NCBI GenBank assembly: GCA_965223695.1
Contig: CBDCXJ010000007.1
Coordinates: forward strand, 6,642 to 70,641
Direction of reading: 5' to 3'
Origin: JAUVPB01 sp965223695
GTDB taxonomy: Bacteria; Actinomycetota; Thermoleophilia; Gaiellales; Gaiellaceae
Length of the DNA stretch: 64,000 nt
Below, in pieces: positions 26,016 to 35,481 of the stretch. Every line of letters begins with the position of its first letter. Positions within the stretch are counted from its first letter, which is position 1. Both the position numbers and the translations under genes were made by a program. Below the pieces are notes generated by a model, which saw only the letters and a list, made by a program, of their open reading frames with translations, did not search any database and was not told where the DNA came from.

Positions 26016-26526
26016 GTGGCGGATTCGCGTGAGGAGAGAACGAACGCAGTTGCTCGCCCGTCCCAAGCGAACCGTCCTATGCCGGCCGCGTTTGCTGCCT
26101 GCCCGAAAGCGCACGACGGCGCTGGAACGAGGTTGGGTGAACGCCGTCACTGGCAACTAGTCGCGCAATTCACACCGTCCTTGCCGTTCCCGCCAGCCGC
26201 GATCTGAGCCGAGATCGCCAGCGGAGAGGTCATTGTAAGGCGGCCTCGAGGATGTACCTGCGGCCATGCACCGTCCGGGCGATTTCAGGCTGTCGCGCAC
26301 GTGTCGCACAAGTCCAGATTTGCAGGGGTTTCCAGGGCGGTAGCGGCCTCACAGACCGCCGGCTCGCGACAGCTCGGCCCCTCCCCGAACCTCCGGCTGA
26401 CGTTTGCCACCATTGGTGTCAAGATGACGCCCGCCTGGAGTTGGAGCTGACCCGGTCCTGTTGACGCCCCGCAGTGTCCCGGGCTTGGGGAGTTGCGGTG
26501 GTGGCCAGCACGTCACCGATGGGCCA

Positions 26527-26542
26527 TCCCGCCTAAGCGGGA
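26527..26542 (-). terminator. Hairpin after the C45-hydrolase operon
   Basis: Perfect 6-bp arms TCCCGC and GCGGGA around a CTAA loop, 10 bp past the stop of the last operon gene. There is no T tract, as is common for hairpin terminators in high-GC actinobacteria. Confidence 0.45.
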
Positions 26543-26551
26543 CGTCGCATA

Positions 26552-27724
26552 TCAACCCTCGCGGAACGAGGCCCGCCACGCCGAGCCGTCGAGAAACGGG
26601 GTGGGGACGTCGTTGACGCCCGCGTCGGCCGTTAGCTCGATGTGACTTTTCGGCGAGCGCCATGCTACGCATGGCTTGTCCAGCGCGAGGGCGATGCGCG
26701 AGGAGGCAGGCCGATCCGGGTCGATTTCGATGACGCCAGCGCCGAGCGACGTCTCGTCTCGGTAGTCGTCGCTGTGACGACAGATCGAGCTGAGACCCGG
26801 GCCGTTGTCATGGTCGGCCGAGAAGTCGATCAGCTGCTCAAACGTCACACCGCCGTGTCGCTCGGCCTCGGCAACAAGTGACGAGCACCGCTCGTAGCGC
26901 GAAGCGCTTGAGGCATCTGCGGGATCGTTGTGCTCCTCGAGTACCTGAAAACGGTTCGCCCGAGCCACAACGCCGTCCCTGACGACGTCGGTTGCGAAGC
27001 GACCGTACGACGTCTCGAGCACCCAGCACTCGCGGGCATCGGCGAACTCGATGTTCCCGGGAGTGCTCGTCGGCTCGGACATCGTCCGCGCGAGGATTCG
27101 CTGGGCAGCAGCGAGAGACGTTCCCTCTTCGAGACCTTCGCGGAGGAGCTGTGTCCGGTCGCTGGCTCTGATCTGAGACACGTCCGTCCCCCGGTCGGCG
27201 AGCTCGGTCGTCCGCGCGAGGTTGCTGGCCGCCGCCACGCCCGCGTCGCAGAGCCCAACCTTGATTCCGGTCGCGCCAGCAGCGGAGAGGCCGACGATTC
27301 TGCGTCCGTTGTCGGCCTCCGTCACCTGGACGACGTAGATCTCCTTGTGCTCGTGGAAGGTGGCACCGACCATCGAGTCGTTGCCGAGCTGGTCACTGTT
27401 CTTCATGAGAAGCGTGCGACCCGTAGCGCTGCCGCTGCCCAGCGCGACCACGACGGTGCAGCCGTCCGCGAAAACGGCCTCGCGGTAGAGGTTGTAGGCG
27501 AGCACCAGAGAAAGCGACTGCTCCGCGCCTTCCGCGAGGCCCGCAATCTGAGCCCGCGTGCTCTCGGGAAGGGTTGAGGCCTCTACTACCGCCCGGTCGC
27601 GAAGTCGCCGCGGCGAGCAGCCGAGCTGCGGGAGTACGGTCGCGAAGCGTTCCAGATTGTGAGCGATCGATCGCCTTGCCGCTCGACCCTGGACCAGCCC
27701 CGACGCATAGGCACGCGACCGCAT
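26552..27724 (-). CDS. C45-family acyltransferase/hydrolase (Ntn hydrolase)
   Basis: A 390-aa member of the isopenicillin N acyltransferase/C45 family. C89 in FADGCTVVV would become the N-terminal nucleophile after autocleavage between Gly88 and Cys89. LLMKNSDQ, GIKVGLCDAGVAAASNLA and the C-terminal ALDKPCVAWRSP match the fold. These enzymes hydrolyse or form amides between acyl groups and amines, including beta-lactam side chains. It is the last gene of a six-gene operon for ring-amide and carbonyl chemistry, 10 nt after the class II aldolase gene, so it may process an amide produced upstream. The substrate is unknown. Confidence 0.8.
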   Translation of the reverse strand: MRSRAYASGLVQGRAARRSIAHNLERFATVLPQLGCSPRRLRDRAVVEASTLPESTRAQIAGLAEGAEQSLSLVLAYNLYREAVFADGCTVVVALGSGSATGRTLLMKNSDQLGNDSMVGATFHEHKEIYVVQVTEADNGRRIVGLSAAGATGIKVGLCDAGVAAASNLARTTELADRGTDVSQIRASDRTQLLREGLEEGTSLAAAQRILARTMSEPTSTPGNIEFADARECWVLETSYGRFATDVVRDGVVARANRFQVLEEHNDPADASSASRYERCSSLVAEAERHGGVTFEQLIDFSADHDNGPGLSSICRHSDDYRDETSLGAGVIEIDPDRPASSRIALALDKPCVAWRSPKSHIELTADAGVNDVPTPFLDGSAWRASFREG

Positions 27725-27734
27725 CGCGACGTTC

Positions 27735-28457
27735 CTACGGCCTCTGGCCGGGGACCATCGTCCGCGTCAGATAGTCCCAGACGGTCTCGACGCGACGCCG
27801 ACGATTCCGCTCAAAGCGCTCGTCCAGGGCGGCGATGTCCCGGTCGTTCATCTGCGTGACGGTTTCAGCGCTCGCAAGCGAGAGTGTCGTGCGCGCTGCT
27901 CGCTCGAAGAGGACGGCGTTGACCACCGCCTCGGCGACGTCGGCGCCGACTGTGACGAGCCCGTGAGCCCGCAGAAGCGCGGCGCGGGATGAGCTGAGGC
28001 ACGCGGCGAGCTCACGGCCCTGGTCAGGCGACGTGATGAGATCGGCGTGCTCGAAGAACGCGACGCGGTTCCAGAAGGGGACGGCATCCTGGGAGGTAAC
28101 AGGCCAGCTTGTGAACGCTTGGCTGAGCGCAACCGACGCCGACGCATGTGTGTGCACAACGGCGCCGATGTCCGCGCGGACGGCGTAGATCTCCGTGTGG
28201 ATCGGCATCTCGTCGTGGAGGGGCACGTCGTTGCCGAGCGGCTCGCCGTCTGCCGACATTTGCGCGACAGCCGCAGCACCGACCTCTTCGAGTCCGCGAC
28301 CCGCGCCCTTCACGAAGATCGTCCCATCGTCGGCTCGCGCGCTGACGTGCCCGAACACGAGGTGTTCGTGGCCCTCCCGGTGGAGAATCCGGCAGGCGAG
28401 GGCGACAGCTTCTCGGAGCGGGGCGCCTCGGTCGTCAACGGAGGCGTCAGGCGGCAC
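27735..28457 (-). CDS. Class II aldolase/adducin family protein
   Basis: A 240-aa fuculose-phosphate-aldolase-fold protein. Likely zinc ligands are H102 and H104 (VVHTHAS) and H165 (LRAHGLV), with E89 (HTEIY) a candidate catalytic acid. EHLVFGHVSAR near 31-41 is the usual family N-terminal motif. The family includes sugar-phosphate aldolases, decarboxylases and non-phosphorylated substrate lyases. It overlaps the end of the Mo-hydroxylase gene by 11 bp. The substrate may be the oxidised carbonyl product of the operon rather than a sugar phosphate, but that is inference. Confidence 0.85.
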   Translation of the reverse strand: MPPDASVDDRGAPLREAVALACRILHREGHEHLVFGHVSARADDGTIFVKGAGRGLEEVGAAAVAQMSADGEPLGNDVPLHDEMPIHTEIYAVRADIGAVVHTHASASVALSQAFTSWPVTSQDAVPFWNRVAFFEHADLITSPDQGRELAACLSSSRAALLRAHGLVTVGADVAEAVVNAVLFERAARTTLSLASAETVTQMNDRDIAALDERFERNRRRRVETVWDYLTRTMVPGQRP

Positions 28458-30789
28458 GGTGTCCTTGCGCTTCAGAGATGAGCCGCCTCAGGTCGCCATG
28501 TGTGATCGGCAGCTTCGTGATCTCGACACCAAAGGGTTGAAGGGCGTCGCTGACCGCGTTTGCGATGCAGGCGCCGACTCCGGTGATCCCGGCCTCCCCG
28601 GCACCCTTCGCACCGAGCGGGTTGAGCGGGCTGGGCGTACTCTCGTCGAGAATCGTGTGGATACTTCGCGGCGCCTCCATGCTGGTCGGCAGGAGGTAGT
28701 CCATGAAGCTCGTGCAGAGCGGCTGACCGTCTTCGTTGTAGCGCATCTCCTCGAGTAGCGCTCCGCCGATGCCCTGCACGACGCCGCCGTGAACCTGCCC
28801 CTCGACGATCAGCGGGTTGATGGCGCGTCCGATGTCGTAGGCGACGACGAAGTCGAGCACGTCGACTGCCCCGGACTCGACATCGACCACAACGGTGCAT
28901 GCGCAGGCACCGCCCGGGTAGGTCATGTGGTCGGTGTTCCAGACATTGCTCGCGGCGAGTCCGGGTTCCATCTCGGCAGGCAGCTCCCGTCCCGGAAGAG
29001 CCGCGGCGGCGAGGTCGCCGAGCGAGACCCGTCGGTCCGGAGCGCCCTTGACGCTGACGACGCCGCCCGCAAGCTCGAGGTCATCGCGCGACGCCTCGAG
29101 ATGCTCGCTCGCGAGCGCGAACACCATGTCCTTGACCTTCCGTACCGCGCCGAGCGCGGCCGAGCCGCCCACAACCGTGCCACGGCTCGCATAGGCACCG
29201 ACACCGAACGGCACCCGGTCGGTGTCTCCGTAGATGACGTCGACCGCTGTGTGCTCGATGGTTAGCTCCTCGGCCACGATCTGGGCAAGCGCTGTCGACA
29301 TGCCCTGGCCGACCGATGAGATGCCGGTGAAGAGCACGGCCTCACCCGATGTCGAGACCTCGACCCGAGCGAACTCCCACGGCCCGTAGCCTGACTTCTC
29401 GACGAACGAGCTCACGCCGATGCCGAGGTAGCGGTGTGCATGACCCTGGGCGTTCGAGTCCCGCTCAGCTTGTTGCTTCGCGCGGAGATCGTGGTACCCG
29501 ATCGCCTTGACAGCTTGCTCCAGAAGGGACGGGTAGTTCCCGGAGTCGTACACCGTCGGCGAGCCGAGCGCACTCGCCCCGGTGGAGTAGGGCATCTGCT
29601 CGGGCTGGACGAAGTTGCGCATGCGCAACTCGACGGGGTCGAGACCCAGCCGATGAGCCGCCATGTCGACGAGGCGCTCGCGCACGAAGGTTCCCTCGTA
29701 CCGACCGGGCGCCCGGTACACGTCGTGCGGGGTCTTGTTCGTCATCACACACACGGCCCTCGCCTCGAAGGCCTCGATCCGGTAGGGACCGGGCAGCAGC
29801 CCGCACGTCAACTCCGCGACGGCGACGGTGTTGTTCCGCAGGTACGCACCCTGGTCGTTGACGATGCGATCCCGCAACGCGCTGATCTGCCCCTCATCGT
29901 CGACGGCCAGCCGGACGCTATGGCGCTGCTCGCGCGAATGGTTCGAGCTGACGAGATGCTCGTGTCGATCTTCGATCCAGGCCACCGGGCGGCGAAGGCG
30001 CATCGCGAGCCAGGGGATCACGAGATCTTCGGCGTAGACCTCGCCGCGACCACCGAAGCCGCCGCCAACGTCTGGCTCGATCACGTGCACCCTGTGCTCG
30101 GGAAGGCCGACGAACTCGGCGACGACGTCGCGCGTGAAGTGCGGCGATTTCGTGGGGCCCCAGACCGTCAATCCGCGCCGCGGGTCGAAGTCGGCTACGA
30201 GCCCACGCGTCTCGATCGGCACCGCGAAGTGGCGACCGACCTCGAAGTCGGCGTCGATAAGGACAGGCGCCCTATCGAACGCCGCGCTGTCGAGAGCTCG
30301 ATCAGAGCCGACCTCCGCAACGACGTTCGTCTCCATGTCCGGGAAGAGCAAGGGCGAGTCCCCGTGCGCGCCGGCCTCCGCGTCGACGATTGGCGGGAGC
30401 GGCTCGTACTCGACGTCGACAAGGTGCAGCACGTCTTCGGCCAGGTAGCGGCTCGATGCCGCGATCACGGCGATGGGCTCGCCGACGTACCGCACTCGCT
30501 CGCGCGCCAAGACCGGCTGCCTGCAGGCTGCAGCCTCCGGATTGGGGAGGGGAAACTTGAGCGCTATGCACGCGTCGTCCGCAAAGTCGGCGGCCGTGAC
30601 GGCGGCCACCACCTCCGGCTCCGCCAGCACCGCGGAGACATCGACGCGAGGCATGAGGGCGTGGGCATGCGGGCTACGCAGAAAGGCCACGTGGCACGCA
30701 TCTGCCGGAATCAGGTCGTCCGCATAGCGCCCGTCGCCACGCAGGAGCGGAGGATCTTCGAGGCGCCTACTCCGGGCACCGATCGTCAT
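28447..30789 (-). CDS. Molybdopterin-dependent oxidoreductase large subunit (CoxL form II-like), orphan
   Basis: A 780-aa xanthine dehydrogenase/CO dehydrogenase-family Mo subunit. It has RYVGEPIAVIAAS near 100, PDVGGGFGGRGEVYAEDLV near 240, VYRAPGRYEGTF near 370, where form II CoxL proteins have AYRGAGR, and GAKGAGEAG with the catalytic Glu near 745. It should hydroxylate an aldehyde or N-heterocycle. Unlike the 5329-9048 enzyme, no FAD or Fe-S subunit is encoded beside it, so it must borrow partners or they lie elsewhere. Its start overlaps the HyuB stop by 4 bp, and it sits mid-operon. Confidence 0.86.
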   Translation of the reverse strand: MTIGARSRRLEDPPLLRGDGRYADDLIPADACHVAFLRSPHAHALMPRVDVSAVLAEPEVVAAVTAADFADDACIALKFPLPNPEAAACRQPVLARERVRYVGEPIAVIAASSRYLAEDVLHLVDVEYEPLPPIVDAEAGAHGDSPLLFPDMETNVVAEVGSDRALDSAAFDRAPVLIDADFEVGRHFAVPIETRGLVADFDPRRGLTVWGPTKSPHFTRDVVAEFVGLPEHRVHVIEPDVGGGFGGRGEVYAEDLVIPWLAMRLRRPVAWIEDRHEHLVSSNHSREQRHSVRLAVDDEGQISALRDRIVNDQGAYLRNNTVAVAELTCGLLPGPYRIEAFEARAVCVMTNKTPHDVYRAPGRYEGTFVRERLVDMAAHRLGLDPVELRMRNFVQPEQMPYSTGASALGSPTVYDSGNYPSLLEQAVKAIGYHDLRAKQQAERDSNAQGHAHRYLGIGVSSFVEKSGYGPWEFARVEVSTSGEAVLFTGISSVGQGMSTALAQIVAEELTIEHTAVDVIYGDTDRVPFGVGAYASRGTVVGGSAALGAVRKVKDMVFALASEHLEASRDDLELAGGVVSVKGAPDRRVSLGDLAAAALPGRELPAEMEPGLAASNVWNTDHMTYPGGACACTVVVDVESGAVDVLDFVVAYDIGRAINPLIVEGQVHGGVVQGIGGALLEEMRYNEDGQPLCTSFMDYLLPTSMEAPRSIHTILDESTPSPLNPLGAKGAGEAGITGVGACIANAVSDALQPFGVEITKLPITHGDLRRLISEAQGHRAA

Positions 30790-32483
30790 CTTCTTCTCAG
30801 CCCGTAGATCTCGTGCGCAGTCGCCTCGGAGATGTAGCTGTTTTCCAGATCCGCCTGCACCTCTGCGGCGTCACGCGACCGTGGTTCGCCAAAGCCGCCA
30901 CCTCCGGCAGACTCGATCCGGACCACGTCTCCCTTGCCCAGCGGCACCCCGGACTTCTTCGCGCTCTCGTAGTCGCTCCCGCGTAGGCCGCCGAGCAGCT
31001 CGTCGGAGCCGTCCGCCCGCGTGATGCTGTAGAGGGTCGTGGCTGCGGGCCCACCTCCATGAAGTCCCCAGGGCGCTGTCCGGGTGCGATCGGCCTGGAT
31101 GGTCGCGTTCGCCCGCTCAGCCAGGATCTCGAACTCGCGCACGGCTCCCAGCCCGCCCCGACAGCGGCCGGCACCACCGGAATCCTCTCGCAGCTCGCTC
31201 CGGTGCACGCGCAGCGGGTAGCGAAGCTCCACGATCTCGACCGGGACATCCTTCACGTTGGCCACCAGGCCGATGCAGGCGCTCAGGCCATCGTGATCCT
31301 GACCCGCTCCGTAGCCGCCCGGCACCGGATCGTTGAACAACCACTGCTCCCCTGAGTCCGGATCGGTACCTGTGAGGAAGGTCGTGTCGATCGTCCCGTA
31401 TGGGGCCGCGGTGACGGACCCCTCGAGCACCGGCGCGAGCGCTCCCTGGATGCAGTCCATGACACGCATGCCCGTCTCGATGCCGCCGCCGAAGACCGGC
31501 GCGTCGTAGTCCGGGTTCAGGATGCTCCCCGTCGGGGCAGAGACCTCGACGAGGTCATACCAGCCGGAGTTCGACGGCCCGTGGGGGTCAAGAAGCGCCT
31601 TGAGAATGATGTAGACCGAGCCCTTCGTCATCGAGATCGACGAGTTGAGCGGAGCCGGGACCTGGGGCCCTGTCCCCGAGAAGTCAACGAGCATGCGACC
31701 GTCCTTCACGGTCAGCGACACGTACACCGGGACCGGCTCGAGCGAGACCCCGACGTCGTCCATCACGTCGTCGTAGGTGTACGTGCCCTCCGGGATCGCC
31801 TCGATCGCCTTGACCGCTCGACGTCGCGCATACCGCATGCTTTCCTCGAACGTGGCCAACACGGTCTCGAGCGAATAGCGATCGATCAGCTCGGTGACGC
31901 GCTGCACGCCGGTGTCGATAGCCGCGAACTGGGCGTTGAGGTCGCCAATTCGCTCGCTCGGGGCTCGCACGTTCTCGAGGATCAGGCGGATGACCTCCTC
32001 TCGCCGCTGGCCTCGCTCGCGAAGCTTGATCGGGGGAATGCGGAGGCCCTCGTGGATGAGCTCGGACGCATCCGCCACGAGGCTGCTCGGCACCGTGCCG
32101 CCGACATCGGGCCAGTGAGCCCGGTTTCCGACCCAGGCCACGATCTCGCCATCGCAATAGATGGGCGCGAACAGGGTCACGTCGGGGAGGTGGATGCCGC
32201 CTCGATAGGGGTCGTTGACCGCGAGGACGTCGCCGGCTTCCACGTTCTCGATCCCGTATTCGGCGAAGGCTTCCTGCGCAGTCGAGTGCAGCGTGCCCAG
32301 GTGGATGGGACACCCTTCCTGCTGGGCGATCAGCTCGCCCTGGCGGTCAAGGATGGCGCACGAGAAGTCGCGGCAGTCGACGATGATCGTGGAGTACGCC
32401 GTCCTGTAGAGGGCGTTCCCCATCAGGCGGCAGATCGCGGTCACGGTGCTGTTGATCACTTCGAACGTGATCGGGTCAACCAT
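30786..32483 (-). CDS. hyuB: Hydantoinase B/oxoprolinase family protein (HyuB)
   Basis: A 565-aa HyuB, normal length. It begins VDPITFEVINSTVTAI, then RDFSCAILDRQGELIAQQ, NDPYRGGIHLPDVTLF and a C-terminal SGGAGRCRGGLGAVREFE and ESAGGGGFGEP. It forms the catalytic complex with the HyuA encoded upstream, hydrolysing a hydantoin, oxoproline or similar ring amide at the cost of ATP. It overlaps hyuA by 8 bp and the Mo-subunit gene by 4 bp. Confidence 0.92.
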   Translation of the reverse strand: MVDPITFEVINSTVTAICRLMGNALYRTAYSTIIVDCRDFSCAILDRQGELIAQQEGCPIHLGTLHSTAQEAFAEYGIENVEAGDVLAVNDPYRGGIHLPDVTLFAPIYCDGEIVAWVGNRAHWPDVGGTVPSSLVADASELIHEGLRIPPIKLRERGQRREEVIRLILENVRAPSERIGDLNAQFAAIDTGVQRVTELIDRYSLETVLATFEESMRYARRRAVKAIEAIPEGTYTYDDVMDDVGVSLEPVPVYVSLTVKDGRMLVDFSGTGPQVPAPLNSSISMTKGSVYIILKALLDPHGPSNSGWYDLVEVSAPTGSILNPDYDAPVFGGGIETGMRVMDCIQGALAPVLEGSVTAAPYGTIDTTFLTGTDPDSGEQWLFNDPVPGGYGAGQDHDGLSACIGLVANVKDVPVEIVELRYPLRVHRSELREDSGGAGRCRGGLGAVREFEILAERANATIQADRTRTAPWGLHGGGPAATTLYSITRADGSDELLGGLRGSDYESAKKSGVPLGKGDVVRIESAGGGGFGEPRSRDAAEVQADLENSYISEATAHEIYGLRRR

Positions 32484-34524
32484 CGCGGTCTCCTAGCTCA
32501 ACGGTGACGTTCTGCATCGAGTCGACAGTCACCGAGGCTTCGGGTGGCACGAGGGTGGTCGTATCGAAGTGGTCGATGATGGCCGGGCCACGCAGGTGGT
32601 GGCCAGGAGAGAGGGCCCCGCGATGGAACGCGGCTGTGTCGAGGAATCCTCCCGCCTCCAGAAAGTAGACCTGCCGTGTGCTTTCGGGCGCAGCCTCCGC
32701 CATGGTCGGCCGGCCCGTCTCGAGGCGAGGCTTGGGTCGTGTCCCGACGCCGGTGACTTCCAGATTCACGAGGAACGGAGCGTCGTCGGGCATTGCGTAG
32801 TGGTAGAGCCGGTCGTGGGCGGCGTGGAATGCCGCGGCGATGCCGTCCAGGCCGCCGGCCAGGCCACCCTCAAGGGCGACCGAGAGCTCGTACGACTGCG
32901 TCTCGTAGCGAACGTCGGCGGAGTAGAGGAACTGCCGACGCTCGGGTGGGACGGCGTGGTTCTCGAGCACGGTTGTGGCGGCGCTCTGTAACGCATCAAG
33001 CTGCTCGACGACGAGCTCGGCACTGAGAGTCTCGAAGCCGGCATTGACCGAGGCGATCTCACTGGTCTTGATATCGGCCACGGCCAGGCCCAGTGCGGAC
33101 AGAACGCCCGGAGACGAGGGAATCACGACCCGTCCCATACCGAGCTCGCGCGCGATCTCGCAGGCGTGCAGTGGGCCGGCGCCACCAAAGGGGAAGAGGA
33201 CGAAGTCGCGCGGGTCAGACCCACGGTCTACGGTGACGAGCTTGATTGCTTCGATCATGCGCTGATTTGCGATGCGGATGGTGCCTGCGGCGAGGTCGAT
33301 GAGATCCAGCTCCATGTGATCTGCCATGTCTGCGAAAGCCTGCGACGCCAGCTGCGTGTTCAGCGGTAGCCGGCCCCCGAGCAAGCCCGTCTCGGTTAGC
33401 CGCCCCAGCAGGAGCTGTGCATCGGTGACGGTCGGATCGATCCCGCCGCGCTCGTAACAGGCTGGGCCCGGAGCCGATCCCGCACTCTGGGGTCCCACCT
33501 TGAGGACGTCGCCCGCGTCGACCCAGGCAACGCTGCCCCCGCCGGCTCCGATCGTCTTGACCGAGATCATCGGGAGGCTGATCGGGATGTTCCACTCGAT
33601 CTCCTCCTCCTTGCTGACCTCCGGCTGGCCGTCGCGCACGAGCGAGACGTCACAGCTCGTACCCCCCATGTCGAGCGTGATCAGGTTGCGCTCGTCGATC
33701 TGCTCGCCGACGAACGATGCGCCCATCACGCCGCCGGCTGGCCCGGAAAGGACCGTTCTCACCGGCTGTGCTTTGGCGACCTCGACCGAGATGACTCCGC
33801 CGTTTGATTGAACGACGCTGAAGTCTCCGGCGAAACCCGCCCGCTGTAGCTCGTCATACAGCGATTCGAGGTGTGCCTGCACGCTCACCTGGGTGTAGGC
33901 GTTGATGACCGTGACGACCGTCCGCTCGTACTCCCTGATGATGGGGCAGATCTCCGAGGACAGCGACACCGGAAGCGCCGGGAAGCGGCCGTTGATGAGC
34001 TCGTTGATCTCGAGCTCGTTGGTCGGATTGGCGTAGGCGTTGATCAGGCAGACGGCCACCGAGGCCACGCCCTGCGACACGAGCTGCTCGACGGCGGCGA
34101 CAACCGCTGAGTGGTCAACATCTTCGAGCACCGTCCCGTCCGCGGCCACGCGCTCTGGAACGGTCAGCCGGTCACGCCGCTCGACCAGAACCCTGGGTCG
34201 ACTCTGATGCAGGTCATACAGATGCTGGCGATGCCAGCGCTGCATCTCGATCACATCGCGGAATCCGTGGGTCGTGATGAGCCCGGTTCTCGCCCCTGAG
34301 CGCTCGAGCAACGTATTCGTGGCGATCGTCGTCCCGTAGCTGATCTGCGAGAGACCCTCGGGTTCGATCTGGAGTCGTTTCAGCCCTTCAGAAACGCTCT
34401 GGAACGGCTGGTCCTTGGTCGACGGGACCTTCTCGATCGTGAATTGCCCCGACGCGTCAAGCAGCAAGAAGTCGGTGAAGGTTCCACCGATGTCGATGCC
34501 CAGGCTGGCGTTCGTGTCTCGCAT
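32476..34524 (-). CDS. hyuA: Hydantoinase A/oxoprolinase family protein (HyuA)
   Basis: A 682-aa HyuA. LGIDIGGTFTDFLLLD near residue 8 is the phosphate-binding motif; ITLDMGGTSCDVSLV, IGAGGGSVAWVDAGD and GGAGPLHACEIARELG follow, with GPAIIDHFDTTTLVPP near the end. The start is ATG 34524; longer frames upstream overlap the LLM gene and are not family-like. HyuA phosphorylates or otherwise activates the ring amide with ATP for HyuB. It lies 8 nt after the LLM oxidoreductase gene. Confidence 0.92.
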   Translation of the reverse strand: MRDTNASLGIDIGGTFTDFLLLDASGQFTIEKVPSTKDQPFQSVSEGLKRLQIEPEGLSQISYGTTIATNTLLERSGARTGLITTHGFRDVIEMQRWHRQHLYDLHQSRPRVLVERRDRLTVPERVAADGTVLEDVDHSAVVAAVEQLVSQGVASVAVCLINAYANPTNELEINELINGRFPALPVSLSSEICPIIREYERTVVTVINAYTQVSVQAHLESLYDELQRAGFAGDFSVVQSNGGVISVEVAKAQPVRTVLSGPAGGVMGASFVGEQIDERNLITLDMGGTSCDVSLVRDGQPEVSKEEEIEWNIPISLPMISVKTIGAGGGSVAWVDAGDVLKVGPQSAGSAPGPACYERGGIDPTVTDAQLLLGRLTETGLLGGRLPLNTQLASQAFADMADHMELDLIDLAAGTIRIANQRMIEAIKLVTVDRGSDPRDFVLFPFGGAGPLHACEIARELGMGRVVIPSSPGVLSALGLAVADIKTSEIASVNAGFETLSAELVVEQLDALQSAATTVLENHAVPPERRQFLYSADVRYETQSYELSVALEGGLAGGLDGIAAAFHAAHDRLYHYAMPDDAPFLVNLEVTGVGTRPKPRLETGRPTMAEAAPESTRQVYFLEAGGFLDTAAFHRGALSPGHHLRGPAIIDHFDTTTLVPPEASVTVDSMQNVTVELGDRDG

Positions 34525-34532
34525 GGCGCTTG

Positions 34533-35426
34533 CTAGAGGGAGAGCAGTGAAGGGGCGAGCACGCGAAACTCGTCGATCGGGAAGCCCGGCGAGTCGGTGA
34601 GGACGTGCACGCACACGTGGTCGGCACCGGCCTCGAGGTGAGCCTGGACGCGCGTGGTTATCGCGTCGATGTCGCCCCACGCGATCACGTCATCGATGAG
34701 TCGGTCGCTGCCGCCGTTTGCCACGTCGGTGTCGCTATAGCCGAGCCACACGAGCGCTTTGCTGTAGTTCTCCTTCTCGAGGTAGAACGGTGTGAACGAT
34801 CGTGCGAGGCGACGCGCGGCATCGGCGTTGGTATCGAGAATCACCGTTTGCTTCGTCGCGAGCAGCTTTTCGTCTCCGAGGATCTCGCGCGCCCGGCGCG
34901 TGTGCTCGACGGGCACGAAGAACGGATGCGCGCCCGTCGTGCGCTCACGCGCAAGCTCCAGCATCTTCGGTCGTAGCCCGGCCAGCATCAAGTGCACCGG
35001 CCGAAGCGGCTCTGGGCCGGCGTAGGTCAGGCTCTCCATGCGGTCGAGGTAGGCGCGCATCGTCGCGACGGGCTTCGTGTAATCGAATCCGTGCGGGCCG
35101 ACCTGCTCGGTGTGGCTGACGCCCAGACCGAGGAGGAACCGTCCCGGGAAGGCCTCTTCGAGACTGCGCGCGCCGCACGCCATGGTCATGGCGTCGCGCG
35201 CCCAGATGTTCGCGATGCCGGTCGCGACGGGTACCCGCTCCGTCGCCGCCAGCAAGAGCGAGCCGGCAGCGAAGCACTCCCGGGCGATCAACGTCTCCGG
35301 GTACCAGAGCGCCCCGTAGCCCAACTCCTCGAGCTCGCGGCTCGCGCTGCGGACGACCTCGGCCGGCTCCGTCACGAAGTCGGTCTGCGAGGCACCGACG
35401 CGACCGATATCCGCACGCTCTGCCAT
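34533..35426 (-). CDS. LLM-class F420-dependent oxidoreductase
   Basis: A 297-aa luciferase-like monooxygenase-family TIM barrel (ELEELGYGALWYPE, PVATGIANIWARDAMTMA, PGRFLLGLGVSHTE, HLMLAGLRPKMLELA). It resembles the F420-dependent LLM subgroup of actinobacteria, which oxidise or reduce small substrates with F420. It is the first gene of a six-gene operon with HyuA, HyuB, a Mo hydroxylase, an aldolase and a C45 hydrolase, and is divergent from the aldo/keto reductase gene across 55 bp. Coenzyme choice (F420 or FMN) cannot be proved from sequence. Confidence 0.86.
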   Translation of the reverse strand: MAERADIGRVGASQTDFVTEPAEVVRSASRELEELGYGALWYPETLIARECFAAGSLLLAATERVPVATGIANIWARDAMTMACGARSLEEAFPGRFLLGLGVSHTEQVGPHGFDYTKPVATMRAYLDRMESLTYAGPEPLRPVHLMLAGLRPKMLELARERTTGAHPFFVPVEHTRRAREILGDEKLLATKQTVILDTNADAARRLARSFTPFYLEKENYSKALVWLGYSDTDVANGGSDRLIDDVIAWGDIDAITTRVQAHLEAGADHVCVHVLTDSPGFPIDEFRVLAPSLLSL

Positions 35427-35467
35427 CCCGACCGATCATCGTCCCCGATCCCACTCCTCATGTCCAC

Positions 35468-35473
35468 TAGTCT
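35468..35473 (+). promoter_or_regulatory. Candidate -10, leaderless start
   Basis: TAGTCT ends 8 nt before the ATG at 35482, as expected for a leaderless transcript of the aldo/keto reductase operon. Confidence 0.4.
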
Positions 35474-35481
35474 CGGCGGCG

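Larger units (their letters stand above)
25898..26551. other. 654-bp region without a convincing gene
   Basis: Between the divergently oriented kinase gene and the end of the C45-hydrolase operon. Apart from the candidate -10, a 7-bp tandem repeat and a hairpin listed separately, short frames here have no family features and biased Arg/Pro composition. It may hold upstream control sequences of the kinase gene or decayed sequence. Confidence 0.5.

Noticed and set aside
25968..26207. A 79-codon plus-strand frame in the gap upstream of the kinase gene
   Set aside because: It includes the CCGGACG tandem repeat and low-complexity sequence, with no ribosome site or family feature.
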